A stretch of 64,000 nt of DNA from Fidelibacterota bacterium. GTDB taxonomy: Bacteria; Fidelibacterota; UBA8477; JABMPR01. The translations under genes were made by a program, and so were the position numbers. This document shows, one piece after another, positions 26,315 through 36,902 of this stretch. The stretch lies in contig JABHBL010000088.1 of NCBI GenBank assembly GCA_018673925.1, positions 66,516 through 130,515 on the forward strand, given 5' to 3'. The number at the start of each line of letters is the position of its first letter. Position 1 is the stretch's first letter. The notes below the pieces were generated by a model. The model saw only the letters and a list, made by a program, of their open reading frames with translations, was not told the origin of the DNA and searched no databases.

Positions 26315-27454
26315 ATGAAATCTCTCCTACAATTTTTAGCAAACCTTGATGTGAAACTCAAGGAAGGTCCTTTTAAGATCGTCCATCCCATGTTTGGTGC
26401 AATCAATACCATGCTATTTACACCTGGTCATGGAACCACAACTGGACCTCATATTAGAGACTCCATTGATATGAAGCGCTTCATGGGCATTGTTATCTTC
26501 GCCCTGGTGCCAAGTATTCTGGTTGGTTCATACAATGTGGGTGCTCAAGCTGGCGTAGAAGGCTTGTTTGCAGCCTTTATGTTTGGCTTTATAAAATTGC
26601 TTCCCATCATTGTTGTCACCTATGCAGTTGGTCTGGGCTGGGAAATGATCTTTGGTCATATCAATGGTCATGACATTCATGAAGGTTTTCTGGTAACTGG
26701 TATCTTATTGCCTCTCACCCTGCCTCCTACCATACCACTCTGGCAGGTTGCCGTGGCGGTATCCTTTGGGACAGTCATTGGAAAGGAAGTCTTTGGTGGA
26801 ACAGGTATGAACTTGTTGAATCCTGCCTTGACTGCACGTGCCTTCCTATTTTTCACCTACCCTGGAAACATTAGTGGTGATAGCGTGTGGGTTGCACTAG
26901 ATGGATTTACAGGAGCTACTCCCCTGGCTGCCGTTGCAGCTTCAACCGGACCTGCTGTCGAGGCTTTAAACAGTGCTGGCTTTTCAGTGAGCAATATGTT
27001 CTTTGGATTTGTACCGGGTAGTATTGGTGAAACCTCAACCATTGCTATCCTGATTGGCGCTGCCATTTTACTCATTACAGGTGTTGGAAGCTGGCGTATC
27101 ATGCTGGCAACCGTCATTGGGGCCTATGGTATGGCCCTCATCGTTCAATTTTTTGGCGGTGATGTTGCTGGTGGCATGCGAAGCTTACCAGCTCACTATC
27201 ACTTAATGATGGGTGGCTTCATGTTTGGAGCCGTATTTATGACCACCGACCCTGTATCTGCCGCAGGAACCAACGCTGGTAAATGGGTTTATGGTATTTT
27301 GATTGGCGTCATGGTCATTCTGATCCGGGTATTTAATCCAGCTTATCCGGAGGGTATGATGTTAGCCATTCTGTTCGGAAATGTATTCTCGCCACTGATT
27401 GACCACTTCGTGGTTCAGGCGAATATCAAAAGGAGGCTGAATTATGGCAAATAA
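26315..27454 (+). CDS. nqrB: Na+-translocating NADH:quinone reductase subunit B
   Basis: 379 aa from ATG 26315, which lies 9 nt after GGAGGG; the open frame begins at a TTG nine bases earlier. Ten or so membrane helices. The covalent FMN site DGFTGATPL has its acceptor threonine at residue 202. NqrB carries FMN and riboflavin and forms the sodium path. It overlaps nqrC by 11 bases. Confidence 0.96.
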   Translation: MKSLLQFLANLDVKLKEGPFKIVHPMFGAINTMLFTPGHGTTTGPHIRDSIDMKRFMGIVIFALVPSILVGSYNVGAQAGVEGLFAAFMFGFIKLLPIIVVTYAVGLGWEMIFGHINGHDIHEGFLVTGILLPLTLPPTIPLWQVAVAVSFGTVIGKEVFGGTGMNLLNPALTARAFLFFTYPGNISGDSVWVALDGFTGATPLAAVAASTGPAVEALNSAGFSVSNMFFGFVPGSIGETSTIAILIGAAILLITGVGSWRIMLATVIGAYGMALIVQFFGGDVAGGMRSLPAHYHLMMGGFMFGAVFMTTDPVSAAGTNAGKWVYGILIGVMVILIRVFNPAYPEGMMLAILFGNVFSPLIDHFVVQANIKRRLNYGK

Positions 27455-28166
27455 GCCTCGTATAACCAAAGCATACACCCTCGGTTTTGCCGCAGCAGTA
27501 ACCATGGTGTGCAGTGTGTTACTGGCATCCGCAGCGACCTTGCTAAAGGAACGTCAGGATCAAAACATTCAATTGGATATAAAGTACAATATTCTCAGTG
27601 TTCTCGGTCTTGCAGAATCCAAAGATGTTGAAGCTCAGACTATATTTGACCTCTATGACAATAAGGTTAAAACTTTTGTTGTGGACGTTGAAGGTAACAA
27701 AGTGAATGATCGTAAGGCTGAGGAAATTGATCCCAGAGCGGAACCAGATCTACTCCCGGTTTATGCACGACAGGATGGAGATGTGATTACTGCTTATTGT
27801 ATTCCTACTCAGGGAAAAGCCCTCTGGTCGACGGTAAAGGGATACATCGCTCTCGAACAAGATCTCAATACAGTAAAAGGTATTACTTTTTATAGTCATG
27901 GAGAAACCCCTGGTTTAGGCGGTGAGATAGATAAGGAGTGGTTCACAGAGGCTTTTAAAGGGAAAACCATCCTTAATAAAGCTGGCGAAATCGTTTCTGT
28001 TGAGATTGTTAAAGGAAAAATGCGTTCAGATGAGAAAAACCCTGAACATAAGGTGGACGGCATTAGTGGTGCCACACTGACCACCAAAGGATTGAATGAG
28101 TTTATTAAATCTACACTGGAAAAATATGAACCTTTCTTTAAAACCCGTCGGGGAGGCACATCATGA
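27444..28166 (+). CDS. nqrC: Na+-translocating NADH:quinone reductase subunit C
   Basis: 240 aa. One N-terminal membrane helix and a periplasmic FMN-binding domain. The FMN attachment motif [10 protein letters not shown] places the acceptor threonine at residue 211, and [11 protein letters not shown] is the second conserved flavin-domain motif. Strong AGGAGG upstream. Overlaps nqrD by ATGA. The covalent FMN needs ApbE, encoded at the end of this operon. Confidence 0.96.
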   Translation: MANKPRITKAYTLGFAAAVTMVCSVLLASAATLLKERQDQNIQLDIKYNILSVLGLAESKDVEAQTIFDLYDNKVKTFVVDVEGNKVNDRKAEEIDPRAEPDLLPVYARQDGDVITAYCIPTQGKALWSTVKGYIALEQDLNTVKGITFYSHGETPGLGGEIDKEWFTEAFKGKTILNKAGEIVSVEIVKGKMRSDEKNPEHKVDGISGATLTTKGLNEFIKSTLEKYEPFFKTRRGGTS

Positions 28167-28789
28167 GCCTACTGAGTAAAAAGAATATGGTCTTCCTCAA
28201 AGATCCGCTCATGGACAATAATCCCATTTCTACTCAGGTGTTGGGAATATGTTCTGCGTTGGCGGTCACTGTACAATTACAAACTGCCATTGTTATGTCA
28301 ATTGCAGTAATCAGTGTCATTTCACTATCAAACGTATTGATTTCACTCATCAGGAATATGGTTCCTTCAAATATTCGGATCATTATTGAGTTAGCGATTA
28401 TTGCTTCACTGGTGATTTTGGTGGATCAAGTGTTAAAAGCCTTCCTCTATGATATCAGCAAGCAATTGAGTGTATTTGTGGGATTGATCATTACGAACTG
28501 CATTGTGCTGGGACGCGCTGAGGCTTTTGCTCTGCAAAACAAGCCCTGGCCCAGTTTCCTGGATGGTGTAGGGAATGGATTGGGCTACAGTATGATCCTC
28601 ATAGTAGTCGCTTTTGGGCGTGAACTACTTGGTTCAGGAACACTGTTTGGTTTTCAAGTTATCCCTGACGCTGCTTATGCAGCAGGATATCAGAATATGG
28701 GACTCATGGTTCTGGCACCGGGAGCGTTTATTCTCCTGGGTTTGATCATTTGGGTTCAACGTACCATTACTGGTACGGTAGCGGAATAG
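28163..28789 (+). CDS. nqrD: Na+-translocating NADH:quinone reductase subunit D
   Basis: 208 aa, six membrane helices. Features [20 protein letters not shown] and [13 protein letters not shown], the conserved half-membrane helices with paired cysteines (here GIC and TNC) that coordinate the intramembrane iron site shared with NqrE. Starts within the nqrC stop codon. Confidence 0.96.
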   Translation: MSLLSKKNMVFLKDPLMDNNPISTQVLGICSALAVTVQLQTAIVMSIAVISVISLSNVLISLIRNMVPSNIRIIIELAIIASLVILVDQVLKAFLYDISKQLSVFVGLIITNCIVLGRAEAFALQNKPWPSFLDGVGNGLGYSMILIVVAFGRELLGSGTLFGFQVIPDAAYAAGYQNMGLMVLAPGAFILLGLIIWVQRTITGTVAE

Positions 28790-28799
28790 GAGGTTGATG

Positions 28800-29408
28800 A
28801 TGGAAAATCTTATCAGCCTGTTTGTTGAATCCGTATTTGTTAATAATATCCTGCTGGCCTACTTCCTGGGCATGTGCTCATTCCTTGCTGTATCTAAGCG
28901 AGTGGATACTGCTATCGGACTGGGACTTGCAGTAATCTTTGTTGAAGTAATCACGGTTCCCGTGAATTGGGCTATCTATCATTATTTGCTGGCTCCAGGT
29001 GCACTTGCCTGGGCAGGTCTGCCGGATGTAGACCTAAGTTTTCTGGGTTTCATCTCCTACATCGCTGTCATTGCTGCCCTGGTTCAGCTTGTGGAGATGA
29101 TCATAGACCGCTATAGTCCTGCACTGTATAGTGCTCTAGGTATATTCTTACCTCTCATTGCCGTGAATTGCGCCATTCTGGGAGCATCTTTGTTCATGGT
29201 GGAGAGGGAATACACTTTTACCGAATCTGCTGTATTTGGATTAGGATCAGGAGTGGGTTTTGCTCTGGCAATCGCAGCCATGGCAGCCATCCGAGAGAAG
29301 CTTCGGTACTCCCATATACCTGCAGGTTTACGCGGCTTAGGAATCACAATGTTAATCACCGGACTCATGGCTATGGCGTTTATGAGTTTTTCCGGTATCA
29401 GTCTGTAG
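28800..29408 (+). CDS. nqrE: Na+-translocating NADH:quinone reductase subunit E
   Basis: 202 aa from the ATG at 28800, six nt after AGGAGG; TTG 28794 and ATG 28797 are in frame but too close to the ribosome site. Starts [16 protein letters not shown] and has [10 protein letters not shown] and [10 protein letters not shown], the cysteine motifs that pair with NqrD for the intramembrane Fe centre. Six membrane helices. Confidence 0.95.
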   Translation: MENLISLFVESVFVNNILLAYFLGMCSFLAVSKRVDTAIGLGLAVIFVEVITVPVNWAIYHYLLAPGALAWAGLPDVDLSFLGFISYIAVIAALVQLVEMIIDRYSPALYSALGIFLPLIAVNCAILGASLFMVEREYTFTESAVFGLGSGVGFALAIAAMAAIREKLRYSHIPAGLRGLGITMLITGLMAMAFMSFSGISL

Positions 29409-29418
29409 AGGGGGCAGT

Positions 29419-30645
29419 ATGAGTATTCTAGGCTTAATATTGCTAAGCACTCTTGTATTTACAGGGACGATTCTGATCCTGGTGGTCATTCTTAATTATG
29501 CCACATCCAAACTGGTCACTTCAGGAGATGTGAAGATCCTGATCAACGGTGATGAGGAAAAATCCGTTACTAGCCCTGCCGGACAAACTTTGTTGCAGAC
29601 TCTGGCTGCGGAAAAAATCTTTCTACCATCAGCTTGTGGTGGTGGTGGGACCTGCGGCATGTGTACCTGCCAGATTGATAGCGGTGGTGGTGAAATATTA
29701 CCCACTGAAAAGCCGCACCTTACTCGCTCAGAGATTAAGGATAATGTCCGTCTGACCTGTCAGGTTAAAGTTAAATCTGATATGGATATTCGTATTCCAG
29801 ATGAGATTTTCAATATCCAGAAATGGGAGTGTGAGGTTGTCTCAAATGAAAACGTCGCCACTTTCATCAAGGAATTTGTGGTAAGACTACCCGAAGGTGA
29901 AAATCTTGATTTTCGTGCTGGTGGGTATATTCAAATTGACATTCCACCTCATAAATTGGATTATTCTGAATTCGCTATCGAGGATGAATATCGCGGTGAT
30001 TGGGATAAGTTCAATATGTGGCGCTATCATTCTGAACTGGATGAAACCATCTTTAGGGCATATTCAATGGCCAATCATCCAGCCGAAGGAAACATTGTGA
30101 TGCTCAACGTACGTATCGCCAGCCCTCCCCCTGGAATGGATGTTCCTCCAGGTCTGGCCTCCTCCTACATTTTCAACCTGAAACCAGGTGATAAAGTGAT
30201 GGTCAGTGGCCCCTACGGAGAGTTTTTCGCCAAAGATACAGAACGCGAGATGTTGTATGTTGGTGGAGGAGCAGGAATGGCACCTATGCGTAGCCATATC
30301 TTTGATCTCCTTAAATCCAAGGGTACGAAGCGTAAAATATCTTTCTGGTATGGTGCTCGATCCAAGCGTGAAATGTTCTACGATGATGAGTTTAAGGCAC
30401 TGGCTGAGGAGTTCCCAAATTTCAGCTATCATGTAGCCCTGTCTGATCCTCTTGAAGAAGATAACTGGGATGGCCCTGTTGGATTTATTCATCAAGTCGT
30501 TGCAGACAACTATCTTACCAATCATGAAGCAGCTGAGGATATTGAATATTACATGTGTGGACCACCCATGATGGTGGACGCTGTGGATAACATGTTATAC
30601 AATATGGGTGTTGAAAAAGAGATGATCGATTACGACAGTTTCTAG
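29419..30645 (+). CDS. nqrF: Na+-translocating NADH:quinone reductase subunit F
   Basis: 408 aa. One N-terminal membrane helix, a plant-type 2Fe-2S domain with Cys73, Cys79, Cys82 ([11 protein letters not shown]) and a fourth Cys near residue 114, then an FAD domain ([10 protein letters not shown]) and an NADH domain ending with YYMCGPPMM. It is the NADH-oxidising entry subunit. Good ribosome site AGGGGGC. Followed by a terminator at 30674-30701, after which apbE begins. Confidence 0.96.
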   Translation: MSILGLILLSTLVFTGTILILVVILNYATSKLVTSGDVKILINGDEEKSVTSPAGQTLLQTLAAEKIFLPSACGGGGTCGMCTCQIDSGGGEILPTEKPHLTRSEIKDNVRLTCQVKVKSDMDIRIPDEIFNIQKWECEVVSNENVATFIKEFVVRLPEGENLDFRAGGYIQIDIPPHKLDYSEFAIEDEYRGDWDKFNMWRYHSELDETIFRAYSMANHPAEGNIVMLNVRIASPPPGMDVPPGLASSYIFNLKPGDKVMVSGPYGEFFAKDTEREMLYVGGGAGMAPMRSHIFDLLKSKGTKRKISFWYGARSKREMFYDDEFKALAEEFPNFSYHVALSDPLEEDNWDGPVGFIHQVVADNYLTNHEAAEDIEYYMCGPPMMVDAVDNMLYNMGVEKEMIDYDSF

Positions 30646-30673
30646 CTCATCACTGCTTATAAGTACTACAATA

Positions 30674-30701
30674 AAAGGTTCGGGTTATCCGGACCTTTTT
30701 T
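30674..30701 (+). terminator. Terminator after nqrF
   Basis: AAAGGTTCGG-GTTAT-CCGGACCTTT is a 10-bp stem with one G:T pair and a T6 tail. apbE starts 33 nt further on, so it is either transcribed by read-through or from its own promoter. Confidence 0.75.
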
Positions 30702-30733
30702 GTTAGATTTAATGACAACTAGGAGGCTTTGAA

Positions 30734-31795
30734 ATGAATCCAAAAATTAATCTGTTTTCGAAATTTATTTTTGTCGCATTATTGGTTTGTCTCCCCCTCT
30801 CCCTGGATAATTGCAGCACCGACAATGTTGAACTCCCCCAATTCTCTTTTAATGGCTCAACCATGGGAACGACCTACCATATTATTATCACAGGGCGTCC
30901 CATTGACACCAAGGAGCGCAGTGCCATTGCGACCAGTGTAGATAGCGCCTTGCTGGATTTTAATCGTATTCTTTCCACTTACGAGGACCAGAGTGAAGTA
31001 TCTCGTTTTAATCGGAATGAGAGTATTCATCCAATCCCCGTATCCCAAAAACTATTGCAGGTGGTAAAGGCAGGTCAAGATTTTTGCATGGCTTCAGACG
31101 GAGCTTTCGACATCACTGTCATGCCCATAGTCAATTTCTTCGGGTTTGGTTTCGAACCGGGTGAAAATCGTTTCCCTACAGTAGATGAGATTGACTCCTG
31201 GCTCCAATTGACAGGTTGTGACAAATTGGAAGTAGGCGATTCAGTATTAACTAAATCTGATCCCAGAATCACAATTGACCTCAGTGCCATTGCCAAAGGT
31301 GATGGATCTGACTATATCGCTAAATTTCTCATTGATAAGGGTCACAAAAATATATTTGTAGAAATTGGTGGAGAAATTGTTACTCACGGTCTCAATAAGG
31401 ATAGTGAACTCTGGAAAATCGGGATCGATAGACCTACTTTTGGTGGGTCACCAGGTGCCGATCTACAACACGTTATCCAATTAACAAATATGGCCATTGC
31501 CTCCAGTGGGGACTATCGCAATTATCGTGAAGTTGAGGGCAAACGCATTTCACATTCAATAGATCCTCGAACCGGTTCTCCCATTGCTCACAACCTGGCT
31601 TCAGTGTCAGTCATTGCCAACACGTGTCTCATTGCAGACGGTTTGTCAACTTCCGTCATGGTCATGGGCCAGGAGGAAGGGTTGAGCTGGCTGGAAAGCA
31701 AGGATGGTGTGGAAGGCTTGTTAATCACTCGAGAAGCGGATGGATCATTCAAGGAGTATATGACCAGCGGTTTTAAAGAGTATATCTTTGAATAA
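30734..31795 (+). CDS. apbE: FAD:protein FMN transferase ApbE, lipoprotein
   Basis: 353 aa. N-terminal lipoprotein signal with Cys27 in LSLDNCS, then FNGSTMGTTYHI, the ApbE start motif, IDLSAIAKGDG, FVEIGGEIVTHG and ISHSIDPRTGSPI. It attaches FMN from FAD to the threonine of NqrB and NqrC on the periplasmic side, so its place after nqrF is meaningful. Start follows AGGAGG. Confidence 0.95.
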   Translation: MNPKINLFSKFIFVALLVCLPLSLDNCSTDNVELPQFSFNGSTMGTTYHIIITGRPIDTKERSAIATSVDSALLDFNRILSTYEDQSEVSRFNRNESIHPIPVSQKLLQVVKAGQDFCMASDGAFDITVMPIVNFFGFGFEPGENRFPTVDEIDSWLQLTGCDKLEVGDSVLTKSDPRITIDLSAIAKGDGSDYIAKFLIDKGHKNIFVEIGGEIVTHGLNKDSELWKIGIDRPTFGGSPGADLQHVIQLTNMAIASSGDYRNYREVEGKRISHSIDPRTGSPIAHNLASVSVIANTCLIADGLSTSVMVMGQEEGLSWLESKDGVEGLLITREADGSFKEYMTSGFKEYIFE

Positions 31796-31796
31796 T

Positions 31797-32753
31797 CTAT
31801 AGCTGGTGTTGTTTGATCCAGTTCAATACAAATCTTTGAATATCTTCCCTATTATTCATAGCAATATCATTTTGCTCCAAATAGGGTCCCAGGGCTCGTT
31901 TGAGTAGATACAACTCCATATCAACCGGGTCATAATCAGAGGTCTTTTGGCTGAGTCCTTTAGTATCCAAAGCTTTAATCACCCCAAGCAGATATTGACT
32001 AATCCTGGCCATTTTTACATAGTTTAAATTTTCAGGTTTATCACTATCCTGATGATAATGCTCCCACCGCCCGCAGGTGAAAAACAGATAGGGTTCACCG
32101 TTTTTACGCAGGACATGATGATCACTCAAATCCCCCACATATCGATTTAGTGTGGCAATATTCCTGAGACCATCTGGTAGCTTTGTTTCGGTTAAGACCT
32201 CAGCTAAATCCGGGTGGCTCTCTGCTCCAAAAATAAAGAGCAGTTCTTCAAAACCTTCAAGGGGGACATCATGACCCACGAGATCTAGAACCAATCCAGC
32301 ATGGATGGGATTCTGCAGCTGTGTTTCATAGAAATTTGTGGAGCCCATGTGGTTTGATAAAAAGCGTGGAGGCTCTTCAGCATCCGGAAAAAGGAAAATA
32401 ATATCTCTTTGCAAATTGATTTTTTTTAATGCTTTCAGCAATTCAAGCCAAATGGCTATTGCAGCTGCATTATCATCTGCTCCAGGCTGATCACCACAGG
32501 TATCATAGTGGGCCACCAGGAGGATTGGCTTCAAGCTCCGGTCAAATCCGGGAAGAACACCAGCAAGATTTGTATAATGCGTTAATTCAACCTGGTAAAA
32601 CAATTCATAGGAGTTCTCAAAATAGGGTTCAAGACCTGAACTCAGCATGCGCTCCTTGAGATATTCAACGGCCTTATCATGACCGGAAGTGCCCACCTTG
32701 CGAGAGCCAGGAGCAGCTAACTTTTCAACATCAACCTTTAACTGTGATAACAT
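31797..32753 (-). CDS. M28-family zinc aminopeptidase-like protein
   Basis: 318 aa. Metal ligands of M28 are recognisable: VAHYDTCGDQPGADDNAAA gives His and bridging Asp, LFPDAEEPPRF the catalytic Glu-Glu, LVLDLVGHD an Asp, and LSDHHVLR a late His. No signal peptide is evident, so it may be cytoplasmic. Substrate unknown: glutaminyl cyclase-like members share these motifs. It converges with apbE with one base between the stop codons. Confidence 0.75.
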   Translation of the reverse strand: MLSQLKVDVEKLAAPGSRKVGTSGHDKAVEYLKERMLSSGLEPYFENSYELFYQVELTHYTNLAGVLPGFDRSLKPILLVAHYDTCGDQPGADDNAAAIAIWLELLKALKKINLQRDIIFLFPDAEEPPRFLSNHMGSTNFYETQLQNPIHAGLVLDLVGHDVPLEGFEELLFIFGAESHPDLAEVLTETKLPDGLRNIATLNRYVGDLSDHHVLRKNGEPYLFFTCGRWEHYHQDSDKPENLNYVKMARISQYLLGVIKALDTKGLSQKTSDYDPVDMELYLLKRALGPYLEQNDIAMNNREDIQRFVLNWIKQHQL

Positions 32754-32827
32754 TCAATTCCCCATTTAAAATACAGAGACCTCAGCTTAATCTTCCTTAC
32801 TACAATGGCAATGAAAATTGCTGGGGT

Positions 32828-33688
32828 TTATAGGTGAAGTAGTAATTTCTCGATAGTTACTGGCGCAGAACCCTCATAGTGATTATTCACATTGAGATAG
32901 ACATCCATCCCTGATTGATCGACCATTTTTCTAACAAGTCGGGCAATACCTGGTATCTCTTTATCCTTACTAGCAACGACCTGGTTCCATGTTTTTCCTG
33001 TGGTTTTTTCAATGCCTTGACGATCGGGTCCAAGAAGGCGAATAATGGAGGTTCCTTTCAGTAGTGGAGCATACTTCTCGTGGACTACCTGGATGTCAGG
33101 CATGTAGTAACCCTGGCAGAAGGTGTGACCAATATTGTTTTCAGCCAAAATCTTAAAGTAATTTTCATTCAGGAAATTAGGATTTCGCATTTCCATGCAA
33201 AGTGGTATGGATGTATCTATTGTTTTTACGAAGTTTATGAATCGTTCCAAAAACAACTGTGGTGAAGGCATTTTTATTTTGTTGAGATACTCAAATTGGA
33301 GATTTATGACACCTATTTGCGGATGCATTTCTGCCACAGAATTGAGAAAGGTCTGGTAAAGGTCCGGTGATAAGAAGTGGGGATTTTCTACCAGCTCACC
33401 AGACGTTTGACTCTTGTATAAGTGGGTGAGGCTCAGGCTATTAGGAGCCTTTACAACAAACCGAAATTCAGCCGGCACTGATCTCACATATTCTTTAACT
33501 ACATCAGCTCTGGGCAAAACAACTTTGTCAATGCCAAACAGCGACCAGAACCATTGATCGATCTCTACTGACTTGTACTTTCTGGCATATTCCTGAAGAA
33601 AATTCTCAGGCTTTTTTGACTGGTAAACCAGGCCTTCCCAGGAAGGATATTTCCAACTGCAGGTACCAATATGTAAGTGTCCAGCCAC
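32828..33688 (-). CDS. DUF72 family protein
   Basis: 286 aa. HIGTCSWKYPSWEGLVYQ at the N-terminus, FRFVVKAPNSLSLTH and the VYLNVNNHYEGSAP motif near the C-terminus are those of DUF72 (YecE-type) TIM-barrel proteins. No catalytic role is established for the family. It lies 75 nt upstream of the M28 gene on the same strand and may share its transcript. Confidence 0.85.
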   Translation of the reverse strand: MAGHLHIGTCSWKYPSWEGLVYQSKKPENFLQEYARKYKSVEIDQWFWSLFGIDKVVLPRADVVKEYVRSVPAEFRFVVKAPNSLSLTHLYKSQTSGELVENPHFLSPDLYQTFLNSVAEMHPQIGVINLQFEYLNKIKMPSPQLFLERFINFVKTIDTSIPLCMEMRNPNFLNENYFKILAENNIGHTFCQGYYMPDIQVVHEKYAPLLKGTSIIRLLGPDRQGIEKTTGKTWNQVVASKDKEIPGIARLVRKMVDQSGMDVYLNVNNHYEGSAPVTIEKLLLHL

Positions 33689-33806
33689 GAGAGAAGATAG
33701 ATGAATTTCTGCTAATTTGAATAAAAGATCAGGTGGAATACCAACTCGTATACTATCCCTTTACCCACAATTTTATGTCTCTTACCGCTTTATGAAACTC
33801 AGGATA

Positions 33807-36800
33807 TTAACGCCAGTTAAAAATATCCTCAGAGAATTTGGCGTGGAGCGCAAAATACAGATTATGGTACTGATAATCCAGAAAGCTAAAATCAGCATCT
33901 GAATAATTTTTCAAGATGTACCCCACACCGAGTTGTATGTTTTGATAAACCAGATAATCGACTTCTGCAGCGAGACCGAATGCGCTCTCACTGGTTGGAG
34001 ACATGTATATAAAGCGTGCATCAAGAATACCGCTCAGTTCATTTGTATAGGCATACTCAGCTCTTGATTGAAAGAAATAAGTTTGAGTGCTGACACTTTC
34101 ATCAAAAGCAGCATCATCATCCAGGACAAACCTGGTGGCAAAACGTGATGCCAATCCGATTTTATTATCAATTTGCCAGTATGAATGTACTGAGAAAATA
34201 TAGCGGTCCTGACGGATTGGAATGGCGATCTGGCTGTTACGATCTGAAACATAGGCCATCTTAGCCAAGGCGTTGATCTGATCAGAGTCCTGTGGTCTAT
34301 ATGCCACACCAGCCTGGTAGTTTTCACGGGTTTGGGAGCCCATATTGCCAATCTTATATCTATTTTCCCAGTGATCTAATTTTGCTATGGCACCAAAACC
34401 AGCAAAGATTCGCATGTCACCACCAAGAGTAATGACGCGTTGAAGACTATTGGCATCATCCCTTACCTCATACTTACCAATGGCTTTCCAGGGCATCTCA
34501 GGTAGATATTCAAATGAAAGGGCCATGGCCTGATGACTGGGAGTTGGAATCTCAAATGAATCGACAGTGGCTGTATTCTCAAGGGAAACATTCACAACCA
34601 GGTCCTCACGTATATACCATTTGTTCTTCAATCCTAGTGTGGCACGATTACGTTGATCTCCGGTAATACCACCAATCTCATATTTACCTTCTATATCGGT
34701 GTTCTCACCAACACTGGACCTGAAGCCCAGGACACTCTGACGATTGACCCCAGTACCCTGAATAAAGCGGTATTTCCAATAGACTTCTAGTTGTTCTGTA
34801 ATTGGATAAACGAGTCCAACACTGGTATTGGTAGGTTTGGTCCTGTTGTTGAAACTCAAATTCTGTTCATGTTCAAAAACAGCCTTGATGTGTTCCAGCA
34901 ACAAGACATCATACTGTGCTTTTAGAAGATTGGAGTAGTCCTTACTTAACAGACTATCTGAGGCATCAAATTTTTCCCTGAGCGAATTCTCATACCCAAA
35001 TTTAAGGGTTGAATTTTCTTTGACACGACGCTCCACATGCATGTTAAATACACGACTCTCATGAGTATTGTTGGTACCTATTGACCCATTCTGATCAAAA
35101 TATTCAGAAGTAATTTTACCGTATTTCTTGGAATCATATTTTGCCTTCAAACCATATTTGAATGAGCCACGTTCAGTGTTAGCACCTACCTGTGAGGCAT
35201 TCACAAAATCATCACCCACTGCGCGAATGTACCCCTTTAGATTTAATCCCGGGTACATATCATTTACCTGGACTGCTGTCTTGATGGCACTCCCGACGGT
35301 GACACTATCTACAAAATCATCGGGATTACGGGATTGACCAATTTCTGCTGAAACGGATATCTTATCATTTACCGGTACGAGTGCATCTACACCATATAGC
35401 ATATAGTTTGCTGTGGCGCGTTGCTCGGTAAGAAAAGTGGTACCTACCGTGATTTTATCATTGGGACCTAATTTGCTCTTATGGCGAAATCCACCAATCC
35501 AGGATCGGGAATTCGAACCCTGGAATTCATAGGATACCACAATAAAAATAGGATTCCCTGCGCCATCTAAGGAGGCAACGGGTTGTTTGAACATTAAGGT
35601 TCCATCAACATAGTTGATTTCATAATCAAAAAAGCGGGTGAGGTTTTTGGTTTCCAGTACGATCTCAGGATGATATCTGTCTTTGGTAACGATTCGTATT
35701 TTTTCGGAGAAACGAGTTACGCTACCATTGTTCAGATAGTAGAAACCACTAATTCCCTCACCCCTAATTTCTTCCTGCTCCATGGATCTATCCGTGGCAG
35801 TAGTAAAAACTTGAATTTCGTGATTCTTATAAAGATATGAACCAAGTAATCCATTAAAGGTACGGTTATAGGCGGTGAATTCATTGTCTGTCATCTGGGT
35901 GTTAAAATCACCAAGCAGCACAAAGGATTCATTTTGTTCAAGTTTAGCAAATAATTTTGACCTGGACTGAGCGTCAAAGGTGATGGTACTTGCATCACCA
36001 AATAAGGGATACTGTTCCTGGGGATCAACATCGACAAAGAGTTGATCGAGATAACCTCTATCTGTGTCCAGAGAGGCAGTTAAGCGTAAACCAGGTTTGA
36101 TGCTTCCCTTGGCATAGAAGGCGGTACGTCCACCCAGCAGCACATGGTCACCCAGTTGGGTGTTATTTCTGTTAATGATGCCAAAATGTGGCAAAGAATT
36201 TGGATCCTGATCTTTTCCCAGCGTAGATAAACTACCCGAGGCTGCACCAACCAGGATTAAGGGTTCTTCAGGGATACTATATCTTACTGCAAATAATTCA
36301 GTATAACCTCGCGCCTCAATCTCAAGTGTTGAACGTTCCGTCGCTTCTGTCCCAGCTTGAATGTTGACTGTCATAATCCCAGCTATCACCTGGGCCTGGA
36401 GTCCTGAACTATTGTCATCAAAGTCTTTGTCCAACAGACTTCCTGCAGAGAGTTTCAGCGTACTCACTTTGATATTCTGGAGTTGATATCCCCACTCATC
36501 CATGAACTCAAATTTATATGCGCCAGTGCTGCGTCCGTCTGCAGGCAAGAGGATCTCGCCAGAAATACTATTAATTTTTGCGACTGGTCCCAGAACGTGG
36601 ATATTTTTTTGGGCAGTAAAGATGCGGTCTCCTGCTCCAACAACTTCCGCACGTAGGGTGACAGGGCCAGGAGGGACGCTGACACTGAGAAAATCTAAAA
36701 GTCCATCGATTCTTATGATCTCATCGGCGACTTCGACATCATTTACAAATAGTTTGACCGGAGCACCGGCTTGACCGGCAACGGTAACTGCAAGCGTATT

Positions 36801-36902
36801 CCTTGCACTCACAGCATTGTCCTTAGGCTCCAACATGAGTACTTGAGCAAAAAGTGTGGTAGACAGGAGTAGACCAGCCAGTATTGAAAAGAGTCTATTC
36901 AT
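33807..36902 (-). CDS. Large outer-membrane beta-barrel protein with N-terminal Ig-like domains
   Basis: 1031 aa. Signal peptide (residues 1-19, ending LFAQ), two Ig-like beta-domains at about 20-105 and 105-210, then from about residue 230 to the end a long series of alternating amphipathic beta strands of outer-membrane barrel type. I see no TonB box or plug domain. The start codon overlaps the stop of the 2228-aa gene by eight bases (ATGAATAG), indicating translational coupling. It is therefore a likely partner, as exporter or outer-membrane anchor, of the DUF11/OmpA proteins upstream. Family not recognised by name. Function is inference from context. Confidence 0.6.
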   Translation of the reverse strand: MNRLFSILAGLLLSTTLFAQVLMLEPKDNAVSARNTLAVTVAGQAGAPVKLFVNDVEVADEIIRIDGLLDFLSVSVPPGPVTLRAEVVGAGDRIFTAQKNIHVLGPVAKINSISGEILLPADGRSTGAYKFEFMDEWGYQLQNIKVSTLKLSAGSLLDKDFDDNSSGLQAQVIAGIMTVNIQAGTEATERSTLEIEARGYTELFAVRYSIPEEPLILVGAASGSLSTLGKDQDPNSLPHFGIINRNNTQLGDHVLLGGRTAFYAKGSIKPGLRLTASLDTDRGYLDQLFVDVDPQEQYPLFGDASTITFDAQSRSKLFAKLEQNESFVLLGDFNTQMTDNEFTAYNRTFNGLLGSYLYKNHEIQVFTTATDRSMEQEEIRGEGISGFYYLNNGSVTRFSEKIRIVTKDRYHPEIVLETKNLTRFFDYEINYVDGTLMFKQPVASLDGAGNPIFIVVSYEFQGSNSRSWIGGFRHKSKLGPNDKITVGTTFLTEQRATANYMLYGVDALVPVNDKISVSAEIGQSRNPDDFVDSVTVGSAIKTAVQVNDMYPGLNLKGYIRAVGDDFVNASQVGANTERGSFKYGLKAKYDSKKYGKITSEYFDQNGSIGTNNTHESRVFNMHVERRVKENSTLKFGYENSLREKFDASDSLLSKDYSNLLKAQYDVLLLEHIKAVFEHEQNLSFNNRTKPTNTSVGLVYPITEQLEVYWKYRFIQGTGVNRQSVLGFRSSVGENTDIEGKYEIGGITGDQRNRATLGLKNKWYIREDLVVNVSLENTATVDSFEIPTPSHQAMALSFEYLPEMPWKAIGKYEVRDDANSLQRVITLGGDMRIFAGFGAIAKLDHWENRYKIGNMGSQTRENYQAGVAYRPQDSDQINALAKMAYVSDRNSQIAIPIRQDRYIFSVHSYWQIDNKIGLASRFATRFVLDDDAAFDESVSTQTYFFQSRAEYAYTNELSGILDARFIYMSPTSESAFGLAAEVDYLVYQNIQLGVGYILKNYSDADFSFLDYQYHNLYFALHAKFSEDIFNWR